This document shows, piece by piece, positions 1-5,448 of a DNA stretch of 12,027 nucleotides (within the stretch, counting starts at the first letter, position 1; every line of letters begins with the position of its first letter). The position numbers and the translations under genes were made by a program. The notes under the pieces are model-generated. The model did no database searches. It was not told the origin of the DNA and worked only from the letters and a program-made list of their open reading frames with translations. Source of the stretch: Lachnospiraceae bacterium (lineage in GTDB: Bacteria > Bacillota > Clostridia > Lachnospirales > Lachnospiraceae). The stretch is taken from positions 1-12,027 of the forward strand of contig SFGF01000085.1 of the NCBI GenBank assembly GCA_004556655.1, given 5' to 3'.

Positions 1-1
1 G

Positions 2-1018
2 GACGGAATGCGGAACCGGAAATACCTGGGTGACGGCACGGTCATCTACCAGATCCAGGGAAGCCTTATCTCAGGGGAACAGAAGATCGGCCAGGATGAA
101 CAGTCACTGGTATATGAGCTGGAATACTACTATGACAGTGACGGGAACATCCTTTCTATGCTGTATAATGGGACAGAGTATTATTACCTGAAAAATATCC
201 AGGGTGATATCATTGGAATCCTTGATGGAAGCGGCACCAGTGTAGTAGAATATAGCTACGACAGCTGGGGAAAAGTCATAGAGATCAGCGGTAATCAGGA
301 ACTGGGGAAACGGAATCCCTTCCGGTACCGTGGGTACTACTATGATGAAGAGACGGGATTCTATTATGTATCCAGCCGTTATTACGATCCTGAGATCGGT
401 CGGTGGATAAATGCGGATGATGCGATTGCCGGTGTTGGTGGAGATGTTCGTGGTTATAACCTTTTCTCCTATTGTATGAACAATCCGGTGAATATGAGCG
501 ACCACACTGGTCACTGGCCGCAATGGATAAAAAATGCTGCAAGTGCAGTGGTTAGTGCGGTTAAGAAAGCCGTTACTGTTGTTGTCAACACGGTCAAGTC
601 TGCAGTATCATCGGCATCAAACATACTGAAAGCAAGCTCGAATAGCTTGCCTAAAAAAGGAGAGCCCGGATCAAGTCAAACTTTGCCAAATCCAGACGGA
701 ACCCCAAAACAGAAGCGTTGGTATGGACCGGATGGCAATCCCGAAAGAGACCGGGACTATAATCATCCTGGCAACATGCCTTTCCCACATGACCATGAGT
801 GGAAAAATGGCGAAAGAGGGAAAGACCATCTTTCACCCGATCCTTCTTACAAAATGAATTGGGAACCAGTAATTGGAGTGGGATTGGTTTTCATATGTAC
901 TGTGGGCATAATAGCTGTTGCCGCCGATGATGTAACAGTCGTAGGAGTTGCGGATGACTTTCTTTTTGGACCACTTGGGGCAGGTGTAGGCGAAGGGCTG
1001 ATAATGATTTTTGGATAA
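2..1018 (+). CDS. RHS repeat-associated core protein, C-terminal part with variable (probable toxin) tip; 5' end outside window
   Basis: The frame is open to the left edge, so the ATG at 8 is internal and the gene is 5'-partial. Numbering from that ATG (336 residues), residues about 36-172 are YD-repeat and RHS core sequence: YYLKNIQGDIIGI, YDSWGKV, RNPFRYRGYYYDEETGFYYVSSRYYDP and GRWINADD, ending at DHTGHWPQW. In this family the conserved core ends here and a variable effector tip begins. The tip has an Ala/Val/Ser-rich amphipathic stretch (175-215), a polar part with a DYNH ... FPHDHEW motif (250-265) rich in His and Asp, and a hydrophobic end (288-306, then a Gly-rich tail) that could be one membrane segment. 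I cannot name the tip family; a nuclease-like or membrane-active toxin is inference. The full-length parent would be a large surface or secreted protein. The small gene directly downstream fits an immunity partner. Confidence 0.85.
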   Translation, partial: DGMRNRKYLGDGTVIYQIQGSLISGEQKIGQDEQSLVYELEYYYDSDGNILSMLYNGTEYYYLKNIQGDIIGILDGSGTSVVEYSYDSWGKVIEISGNQELGKRNPFRYRGYYYDEETGFYYVSSRYYDPEIGRWINADDAIAGVGGDVRGYNLFSYCMNNPVNMSDHTGHWPQWIKNAASAVVSAVKKAVTVVVNTVKSAVSSASNILKASSNSLPKKGEPGSSQTLPNPDGTPKQKRWYGPDGNPERDRDYNHPGNMPFPHDHEWKNGERGKDHLSPDPSYKMNWEPVIGVGLVFICTVGIIAVAADDVTVVGVADDFLFGPLGAGVGEGLIMIFG

Positions 1019-1033
1019 CTAAAGGAGAAAAAA

Positions 1034-1471
1034 ATGTGGAATGAAATTGAAAACGAAAAGGATTTAAATAGCTTTATGGATGCTATGTATTGTTTCCACG
1101 ACAGTTGTTTAAAAGAAATTAAATACATTAGCGGTGCATATGTAAATGAAAAATTAGGTATGTTGCCAGTTAATAGCCAAAGAATATTGAATATGATTAT
1201 TCAACGACAGTTTGAAAATCCATCTGTAGTTGAAATGCAATTTGTGGGGCTAAAGTACTTAAAACTATTTCCAAATGACGAAAACTATACCTGTGAAATA
1301 CTTGATGCAACTATGATTTTAAAGGAAGATTGCGTTTATTGGTGTGATTGCGGTGGGTTATCAGAAAAGGATATAGAAAGCTATACAGGAACTACAATAT
1401 GTGCATCAAAAGTTCGGTGGAGAGCTGTGGATGAATTCATTGGGGCGAAGGAAATTTATGTGACGATTTAG
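1034..1471 (+). CDS. Putative immunity protein of the upstream RHS tip (hypothetical, 145 aa)
   Basis: This starts 15 bp after the RHS stop, with AAGGAG 7 nt before the ATG, so it is very likely co-transcribed with the toxin tip. It is a small, probably soluble acidic protein with no signal peptide or membrane segment. Visible features are an N-terminal FHDSCLKEIKYISGAYVN segment and a later WCDCGG cysteine cluster. I do not recognise a named domain. The immunity role is inferred from position, size and the usual toxin-immunity order of RHS tips. Its base composition is clearly more AT-rich than the RHS core before it, as is common for tip/immunity cassettes acquired as a unit. About 60 bp downstream begins the complex of inverted repeats at 1507-1555, so transcription could stop near there, although no classical terminator is evident. 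Confidence 0.7.
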   Translation: MWNEIENEKDLNSFMDAMYCFHDSCLKEIKYISGAYVNEKLGMLPVNSQRILNMIIQRQFENPSVVEMQFVGLKYLKLFPNDENYTCEILDATMILKEDCVYWCDCGGLSEKDIESYTGTTICASKVRWRAVDEFIGAKEIYVTI

Positions 1472-1506
1472 AGTCATATCGAAAAACGAAAAATCGAAAA
1501 AGGGTT

Positions 1507-1522
1507 TCAGGAGTACTCCTGA
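1507..1522. repeat. 16-bp perfect palindrome TCAGGAGTACTCCTGA
   Basis: The sequence equals its own reverse complement over all 16 bases. It lies between the immunity gene and the recombinase element, right after three copies of CGAAAAA (1480-1486, 1487-1493, 1495-1501), and directly precedes the imperfect hairpin at 1523-1555. It could be a dimeric protein-binding site near a recombination site or a relic of a mobile-element end. No role is shown by sequence alone. Confidence 0.6.
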
Positions 1523-1555
1523 CAAGCGCCATGGTAATCCATCGGCGATGCTTGC
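1523..1555. repeat. Imperfect hairpin at the left boundary of the recombinase element
   Basis: CAAGC pairs with GCTTG at the outer ends, GCC with GGC, and ATGG with CCAT around a TAAT loop, giving about 12 paired bases with two bulges. It ends within a few bases of the left GGTACATA copy (1557-1564). There is no T-tract directly after it, so it is not a standard Rho-independent terminator. Confidence 0.5.
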
Positions 1556-1581
1556 TGGTACATAGCAGATACCATTCTTTT

Positions 1582-1610
1582 TTGTAAAAAATTATATGAA
1601 TTTTTAAAAT
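1582..1610 (+). promoter_or_regulatory. Predicted promoter of the tnpW-like/recombinase pair
   Basis: TTGTAA (1582-1587, 4 of 6 to the -35 consensus) and TAAAAT (1605-1610, 5 of 6 to the -10 consensus) are separated by exactly 17 bp. It lies about 85 bp before the small ORF and inside the proposed element, so the recombinase would carry its own promoter. The stretch is very AT-rich, which raises the chance of a fortuitous match. Confidence 0.5.
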
Positions 1611-1641
1611 TAAGGCTTACATTTTTGCCTTTGAGTGAGGA

Positions 1642-1674
1642 AACAGTTGGAGGGAGTTTGTCCCATCAACTGTT
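1642..1674 (+). promoter_or_regulatory. Leader hairpin before the tnpW-like gene
   Basis: AACAGTTG (1642-1649) pairs perfectly with CAACTGTT (1667-1674). A G-T pair and one A-A mismatch follow, then GGGA pairs with TCCC around a 5-base GTTTG loop. It sits in the predicted leader, 10 nt before the AAGGAGG Shine-Dalgarno, with no T-tract. It may therefore act on RNA stability or ribosome access, or be a DNA operator, rather than a terminator. Confidence 0.5.
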
Positions 1675-1695
1675 ATTCTCATTAAGGAGGCGACT

Positions 1696-1893
1696 ATGGG
1701 AAAAGTTAAACTGATTGTTCATGAAACCTACCAAGGGAAATGCAAAACGGAAGATATCTTTGCAGCGGTGTTTCTGTCAAATGCTGCCGCATTGACTGAG
1801 GGTACAAAGCCAAGTATAATTGAACTGACCGAACGATCTCAGGATTCACTTTGTTCCGGGAAAGGAGCAGATGATGGAACAAGTGAGGAATGA
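1696..1893 (+). CDS. Small TnpW-like transposon-encoded protein (65 aa)
   Basis: A strong AAGGAGG lies 5 nt before the ATG, and the 3' end overlaps the recombinase start by 23 bp, which suggests translational coupling. The protein is small and soluble, beginning MGKVKLIVHETYQGK. From memory, short ORFs of this kind are found just before large serine recombinases in Firmicutes transposons and some are named TnpW; I cannot confirm family membership without a profile search. Its role in transposition is not known. The strong Shine-Dalgarno argues that it is really translated. Confidence 0.6.
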   Translation: MGKVKLIVHETYQGKCKTEDIFAAVFLSNAAALTEGTKPSIIELTERSQDSLCSGKGADDGTSEE

Positions 1894-3484
1894 GCAAATT
1901 ATTTACAGCGCAGCAGTCTATTGCAGACTCAGCAAGGACGATGAACAGGCAGGTGAAAGCGTCAGCATTGAAACACAGAAAATGATGCTGACGGACTTTT
2001 GCCACGAACGAGGATTCCCCATCTACGAGATCTATGCGGATGACGGCTATTCGGGACTGAACTTCAACCGACCGGCATTCACAAAATTACTCGAAGACAT
2101 TGACAGTGGCAAGGTCAACCTTGTCATTACCAAGGACCTGAGCAGACTGGGCAGAGACTATATCCAAACCGGCTATTACACCGATGTGTATTTCACCCGA
2201 AAAAGGGTACGGTATATTGCCGTGAATGACGGAATCGATACTAACAGAGAAGATAACGACATTGCACCGTTCAAGAACATTTTGAATGATATGTACGCGA
2301 AGGACTTGTCACGGAAAGTAAAGTCAGCTAAACGCCAACGAGCCTTCAAAGGGTATTATATCAGCGCACAGGCACCCTACGGCTATAAGGTTGACCCACA
2401 AAACCGAAACCGCTTGATCGTAGACGAAGAAGCCGCCGAGGTTGTGAAGGAAATCTTCCGTCTTTCCCTTGCCGGACACAGCCTGATCCAAATAAGCAGA
2501 ATACTGACCGAAAGGAAAATCATCACACCGGGCGTTTACAAGGCCCAGAACGGCGACACACGCTTTTTGAGGTATCAGGAGAGCAAGGACTCTCTTTTCA
2601 ACTGGTGCTATCAGACGGTAAGAGCCATTCTTCGGGATCAGGTCTATACCGGGGATATGGTAAATCACAAGGCTGAGGTCATCAACTACAAGACCAAGGA
2701 ATGTGTCAGAGTGCCGAAAGAGCAGCAGATCGTTGTTTCCGACTGTCACGAGCCGTTAGTCAGACGTGATGACTATGAGCGAGTGCAAACGCTGATTACT
2801 CTGCGACACAGGCCGAAAAAACACAATTTTGACAATGTGTTCCGGGATTTGACTTTCTGTGCCGAGTGCGGACAACGAATGACGCTGATGATGAAGCCGC
2901 TGAAAGCCGGGCCAACGCCGCTGATCCGTTGCACAAACCACTACAGCAATCCCGAAGACTGCAAACACAATCATTATATCTACTATGATGATCTGTATGC
3001 GGAAGTGCTGAAACGGGTGCGAAATATTGCAAGGCAAATCGAAAGCGGTGAGCTGTTGGAGCAAATCCAAAAGCAATCTGCAAAACGAGTGAAAACGGAC
3101 AAGCTGGTAGCGGAACAGGCAAAAATCAACAAGCGACTGTCTGTGCTGAAAAGAATTATTAAAAAGCTGTATGAGGATTTTGCTGTCGATCTTCTGGACT
3201 CGGAAAGCTACCATTCCATGCTGACCGATTACACCCAGGAGCAAAAGCAAATCACCGCGAGACTTGCGGTGATTGAAGCAGAGTTAGGCGTTGAGGGAAA
3301 CGACGAGCAGAATGTACAGAAGCTGAAAAACGTGCTGGATGAGTATTTGAATGTTGAAACGCTCACAGCAAATATGCTTAATCAGTTAATTGAGCGGATC
3401 GAGATTGGGCATACCGTTAAGGTGGACGGATGCCGACAGCAGGAAATTACCATTGTCTACCGTTTCATCGGAACGGCAGACTAA
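1871..3484 (+). CDS. Large serine recombinase (TndX/TnpX-like site-specific recombinase, 537 aa)
   Basis: It catalyses site-specific DNA exchange through a 5'-phosphoserine intermediate, probably moving the element it sits in. The N-terminal resolvase domain (about 12-160) has YCRLSKDDE with R19 and candidate nucleophile S21, then DDGYSGLNFNRP (57-68) and KDLSRLGRDY (88-97) with active-site arginines R92 and R95. A recombinase domain follows (YGYKVDPQNRNRLIVD ... EIFRLSLAGHS). A zinc ribbon uses C330, C333, C354 and C364. A Lys/Glu/Gln-rich coiled-coil region (about 390-480) precedes a C-terminal beta tail. All catalytic motifs are intact and length is normal for the family. Either ATG at 1871 or 1874 may start it: AGGAG at 1863-1867 gives 3 or 6 nt spacing, the latter more usual. 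It overlaps the small upstream ORF by about 20 bp. No conjugation, relaxase or cargo genes accompany it. Confidence 0.93.
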   Translation: MMEQVRNEQIIYSAAVYCRLSKDDEQAGESVSIETQKMMLTDFCHERGFPIYEIYADDGYSGLNFNRPAFTKLLEDIDSGKVNLVITKDLSRLGRDYIQTGYYTDVYFTRKRVRYIAVNDGIDTNREDNDIAPFKNILNDMYAKDLSRKVKSAKRQRAFKGYYISAQAPYGYKVDPQNRNRLIVDEEAAEVVKEIFRLSLAGHSLIQISRILTERKIITPGVYKAQNGDTRFLRYQESKDSLFNWCYQTVRAILRDQVYTGDMVNHKAEVINYKTKECVRVPKEQQIVVSDCHEPLVRRDDYERVQTLITLRHRPKKHNFDNVFRDLTFCAECGQRMTLMMKPLKAGPTPLIRCTNHYSNPEDCKHNHYIYYDDLYAEVLKRVRNIARQIESGELLEQIQKQSAKRVKTDKLVAEQAKINKRLSVLKRIIKKLYEDFAVDLLDSESYHSMLTDYTQEQKQITARLAVIEAELGVEGNDEQNVQKLKNVLDEYLNVETLTANMLNQLIERIEIGHTVKVDGCRQQEITIVYRFIGTAD

Positions 3485-3520
3485 ATTTGAAACAGGAATC
3501 AAAGTGAGAATAACGACCGT

Positions 3521-3540
3521 GCAATCACAAGAGTGATTGC
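3521..3540 (+). repeat. Perfect 8-bp stem-loop after the recombinase gene
   Basis: GCAATCAC (3521-3528) and GTGATTGC (3533-3540) are exact inverted repeats around AAGA. Three outer pairs (ACC with GGT) can add to the stem across a 2x2 internal loop. It lies 36 bp after the recombinase stop and immediately before the right GGTACATA. No T-tract follows, so it is a candidate structured recombination arm or weak transcript end, not a clear terminator. Confidence 0.5.
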
Positions 3541-3563
3541 CGGGTACATATAGAAGCCCAGCC

Positions 3564-3693
3564 GAAACGGGATTTTATTATGTAGGAAGCCGGTATTATG
3601 ATCCGGAGGTTTGCCGGTTTATCAATGCGGATACCGTAGATATCCTGGCTGCTCAGGATAACTTGAACGATAAAAATCTGTATGCACATTGTG
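3564..3693 (+). pseudogene. RHS core fragment (decayed second RHS tip module)
   Basis: The frame from 3564 reads ETGFYYVGSRYYDPE, then VCRFINADT, then DNLNDKNLYAHCD: RHS core beginning in the middle of the motif and ending where a toxin tip should start. The usual Gly of EVGRF is Cys here, a single-base change. The upstream part of the core is missing, replaced by unrelated sequence (GTYRSPA) at 3543-3563. The downstream part runs straight into the start codon of the DUF4304-like gene. No start codon of its own is evident. Similarity to the RHS core at 320-420 is clear at protein level, and the DNA resembles it closely enough to recombine. It is best read as a deletion remnant of an alternative tip cassette. 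Confidence 0.8.
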
Positions 3694-3939
3694 ATGGAAA
3701 AGAAAACATTTCAAAAAATTGTAAAAGATAGATTAAAAATAGAAGGTTTCAAAATAAAAGGAAATAATTCTTATAAACTGTTGGGTAAGGATTATCTTAT
3801 CGGTGTAATGCTGGATCATAATCCGTATTGTCGGGGATACTTTATAGAATATGGTGTGGTATATTTGCCGGATGAAAGTAAATTCCCTTTTCAGGGATTT
3901 TGTAAAATTACTGTTTACGCGGCAAGGTCGATTAGTTAA
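3694..3939 (+). pseudogene. Truncated DUF4304-like protein, probable orphan immunity gene
   Basis: The frame starts MEKKTFQKIVKDRLKIEGFKIKGNNSYKLLGKD and continues with a GYFIEYGVVYLP strand region, which resembles the N-terminal half of DUF4304 proteins as I know them. Members are usually longer (about 130-160 residues). This one is 81 residues, and its last ten (KITVYAARSIS region) look unrelated, so it is probably cut near 3900. The ATG at 3694 has no Shine-Dalgarno, because RHS core sequence lies directly before it. The reading frame also continues upstream to an ATG at 3682 within RHS sequence. Its place behind an RHS fragment suggests a former immunity gene that lost both its toxin and its own 3' end. 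Expression is doubtful. Confidence 0.6.
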
Positions 3940-4017
3940 GTTCCCTAGGTTAAACTATGTATAGAGGGCTAACCCAAATTTCCTAAAAAGGGGATTGATA
4001 AATGGTCCATACTGTGT

Positions 4018-4062
4018 GGCCGCTTTCGCTACTGATTAATTTTTAGAGGTATGAAAGCGGCC
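4018..4062. repeat. Perfect 10-bp inverted repeat GGCCGCTTTC / GAAAGCGGCC
   Basis: The arms at 4018-4027 and 4053-4062 are exact reverse complements separated by 25 bp of AT-rich sequence. The structure overlaps the 3' end of the minus-strand remnant at 4029-4226. It could be the transcript end of that lost gene or a mobile-element terminal structure. There is no adjacent T-tract on either strand. Confidence 0.55.
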
Positions 4063-4226
4063 CGGTTAACCTGACCATGCTCCAACGCTGGTATAAGCAC
4101 AAGATTTCTGATTGTAAACCCAGCGGCAATCACTTCTTTGTCGTAAGCTGTTGGAAAGTATTTGTAAGTTTTGTTTACTCGCTCAATGATCCCATAGAGA
4201 CGGAGCCACTTGAATATTCTGAACAT
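4029..4226 (-). pseudogene. C-terminal fragment of a mobile-element-type winged-helix protein
   Basis: The minus-strand frame reads FRIFKWLRLYGIIERVNKTY then KYFPTAYDKEVIAAGFTIRN and LVLIPALEHG. This pattern (LRxxGxIxxVxxTYKYxxT ... KxVIxAxxxxRxxVLIPAL) resembles the C-terminal winged-helix end of a family common in mobile-element contexts, which I recall but cannot name. The frame is closed upstream by a stop only a few codons before the ATG at 4226, and no larger N-terminal part is present. It is therefore a remnant, not a gene. The last residues (QVNRAAFIPLKINQ) run into the 10-bp inverted repeat and look non-homologous. Confidence 0.4.
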
Positions 4227-4364
4227 GGCAGACGAGTTGATATCGCCTCAGGTACTGGAGGAGTAAAGAAATTGGTTAGTCGTAAAAAGGAGATGGCGAT
4301 TATTCATCGCATACTTTTGAATTAACAAGGAGCATATCAATTTCCCGACAATCCCGACTGGATT
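4227..4364. other. Short non-coding stretch between mobile-element debris and the flavoprotein gene
   Basis: Together with 3940-4028 this forms the decayed end of the accessory region. I see no intact gene, no RNA gene and no convincing terminator for the minus-strand flavoprotein. The only local structures are a small GCGAT/ATCGC hairpin at 4296-4310 and a tandem TCCCGAC near 4343-4358. Confidence 0.5.
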
Positions 4365-5222
4365 TTATAATGACCGAAGATACCGAATACAGGAAAGTGC
4401 TGCTTTTGCCCCTTCTCCCACTGCTACGGATACTTGCAGTACTCCGCCGATACAGTCACCGGCGGCAAATACACCGGGAAGTCCTGTGTCCATCTGCTCA
4501 TTGACAACAATTCTTTCATCTTCCAGCCGGATGCCCAATTTCCTTGCCAGATCACTTCCTTTGGCAGTTCCCAACGCAACAAACAGGCAGGAGGTCTTAA
4601 GTGAAGTGCCATCCTGAAAACGAATAGATTCCAGATACTGGTCACCTGTAAGTTCCGCCAAAGGTGTGGTGATAATATTTACCTGGGGAGGAAAGTACGC
4701 TGCCGGTTCCATGCCGTTGGTTAAAAGGGTGATTGGACCGGTAATGTTGATCAGTTCCTGAATTTCATGAAGCGCATATTCCCCATTTCCAAGGACAGCG
4801 ACTTCTCTTCCACGATAGAGAAATGCATCACAGATTGCACAGTAGCTGACCCCATATCCTTCAAATTGATCCAGACTCTTAATCTTCATTCTTTTTCTCG
4901 AGGCACCTGTGGTGAGAATGATTGCTTTGGCAGAGATTTCTGTATTTACGGTGGAAACCGTGTAATCACCATCCCATTTGATACCGACAACTTCATCCTG
5001 AAGAATCGTACCGCCCAGTTCTCGTACCTGCTTCTTGCCGATCTCCACCAGCTCATGACCGGACATGGGGCGTTCCAGCCCAAAATAATTCTGAATGCTC
5101 TCAGCTTTTTCAAGCGCACCATTATCTTTTCCTATTACAGTTACAGAAAAACCAGCCCGTAAAATATATAAAGCGGCAGACAGTCCGGCAGGGCCACTGC
5201 CAATAATTACTACATCGTTCAT
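4365..5222 (-). CDS. Thioredoxin-reductase-like NAD(P)/FAD-dependent oxidoreductase (285 aa)
   Basis: It is a cytoplasmic flavoprotein disulfide reductase. The N-terminal FAD-binding Rossmann motif GSGPAG is at 8-13. A redox-active CxxC (C128-A-I-C131) lies in the position typical of low-molecular-weight thioredoxin reductases. The second dinucleotide fold begins VAVLGNGEYA (141-150), and the C-terminal FAD motif is VFAAGDCIGG. The protein is shorter than the usual 305-320 residues. In the second domain the canonical GGGDSA and the HRRDxFRA phosphate-binding loop are absent (GNGEYA and LLTNGMEP instead), so NADPH use is uncertain. Ferredoxin- or NADH-linked reduction, as known for some clostridial relatives, is possible. 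No thioredoxin gene is adjacent. GGAGG lies 7 nt before the ATG, and a good promoter (5258-5286) lies upstream. Confidence 0.88.
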   Translation of the reverse strand: MNDVVIIGSGPAGLSAALYILRAGFSVTVIGKDNGALEKAESIQNYFGLERPMSGHELVEIGKKQVRELGGTILQDEVVGIKWDGDYTVSTVNTEISAKAIILTTGASRKRMKIKSLDQFEGYGVSYCAICDAFLYRGREVAVLGNGEYALHEIQELINITGPITLLTNGMEPAAYFPPQVNIITTPLAELTGDQYLESIRFQDGTSLKTSCLFVALGTAKGSDLARKLGIRLEDERIVVNEQMDTGLPGVFAAGDCIGGVLQVSVAVGEGAKAALSCIRYLRSL

Positions 5223-5257
5223 AACAAACCTCCAATCAAAAAGTATATATTAATAAT

Positions 5258-5286
5258 AGTATAGGAAGAATATCAGAAAAATGCAA
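5258..5286 (-). promoter_or_regulatory. Predicted promoter of the flavoprotein gene
   Basis: On the minus strand TTGCAT (5281-5286) and TATACT (5258-5263) are separated by exactly 17 bp. The -10 matches 5 of 6 and the -35 three of 6 consensus bases. The expected transcription start is about 30 nt before the ATG at 5222. Confidence 0.6.
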
Positions 5287-5303
5287 AACAATCTTACACA
5301 AAC

Positions 5304-5332
5304 TTGCAACTTTATCCGATCCGTAATATGAT
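5304..5332 (+). promoter_or_regulatory. Predicted promoter of the alaX operon
   Basis: TTGCAA (5304-5309, 4 of 6) and TATGAT (5327-5332, 5 of 6) have a 17-bp spacer. Transcription would start near 5339, giving a leader of about 110 nt. The promoter is divergent from that of the flavoprotein gene, with the two -35 boxes about 17 bp apart, so one regulator could affect both. Confidence 0.65.
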
Positions 5333-5411
5333 GAGACAAGGGACAAAAGGAAAAATTTCGGAAGTGCGAAGCACGGAGAAATTCGTAGTCTCATCGCATA
5401 TGTGGGATGAG
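5330..5411 (+). promoter_or_regulatory. Structured alaX leader with alternative pairings
   Basis: There is a nested inverted repeat. GATGAGAC (5330-5337) pairs with GTCTCATC (5388-5395); AATTTC (5354-5359) with GAAATT (5378-5383); and GTGC with GCAC (5364-5374) around a GAA loop. CTCATC (5390-5395) can instead pair with GATGAG (5406-5411). The first and last pairings are mutually exclusive. The first arm overlaps the -10 box, so the outer stem may form only in DNA or in read-through RNA, whereas the inner stem and the CTCATC/GATGAG stem would be in the predicted transcript. It is not a T-box: no AGGGTGGNACCGCG motif is present. Confidence 0.5.
5334..5352 (+). repeat. 19-bp direct repeat, copy 1
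   Basis: AGACAAGGGACAAAAGGAA is identical to 5423-5441. The two copies bracket the palindromic leader segment. This copy covers the predicted transcription start. Confidence 0.85.
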
Positions 5412-5422
5412 AAATGAAAAGA

Positions 5423-5441
5423 AGACAAGGGACAAAAGGAA
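5423..5441 (+). repeat. 19-bp direct repeat, copy 2 (carries the alaX ribosome binding site)
   Basis: It is identical to 5334-5352. The AAAGGA inside it lies 8 nt before the ATG at 5449, so this copy supplies the Shine-Dalgarno of alaX and helps decide the start codon. Confidence 0.85.
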
Positions 5442-5448
5442 TTTAGCT

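Larger units (their letters stand above)
1557..3550 (+). mobile_element. Candidate minimal serine-recombinase element (tnpW-like + recombinase), ends tentative
   Basis: The stretch contains only a promoter, a leader hairpin, a small TnpW-like ORF and a large serine recombinase, lying between two RHS-derived segments. An identical 8-mer, GGTACATA, occurs at 1557-1564 and 3543-3550, just outside the genes, and is a candidate for the left and right junction. If one copy is removed with the interior, the frame ATG-CTT-GCT-GGT-ACA on the left continues without a stop into the RHS fragment on the right. Large serine recombinases typically excise and integrate via short core identities, so this fits. 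An 8-bp match between two intergenic stretches can still arise by chance, so the boundaries are a hypothesis. Confidence 0.4.

Noticed and set aside
1480..1501. CRISPR-like array of CGAAAAA repeats
   Set aside because: Three 7-base repeats with 0-1 base between them; no repeat/spacer structure and no cas gene.
1556..1583. Rho-independent terminator after the immunity gene (TGGTA/TACCA then T-rich)
   Set aside because: The stem is only 5 AT-rich base pairs with a 9-base loop, and one arm belongs to the GGTACATA junction; too weak to call.
1871..3484. Recombinase as an integrase of a prophage or conjugative element
   Set aside because: No phage structural, relaxase, replication or excision genes are found on either side within the window; flanks are RHS modules.
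4077..4325. Plus-strand 82-codon frame
   Set aside because: It lies opposite the minus-strand winged-helix remnant, has no ribosome binding site and reads as low-complexity, unfamilial sequence.
5407..5448. Upstream ATG for alaX at 5407 adding 14 residues
   Set aside because: The added residues are charged, not typical of AlaX N-termini, fall in the repeat, and lack a good Shine-Dalgarno; the ATG at 5449 has AAAGGA at 8 nt.
5333..5448. T-box riboswitch in front of the alanyl-tRNA editing gene
   Set aside because: No AGGGTGGNACCGCG-like T-box sequence, no antiterminator bulge and no terminator with T-tract; the leader is also too short.
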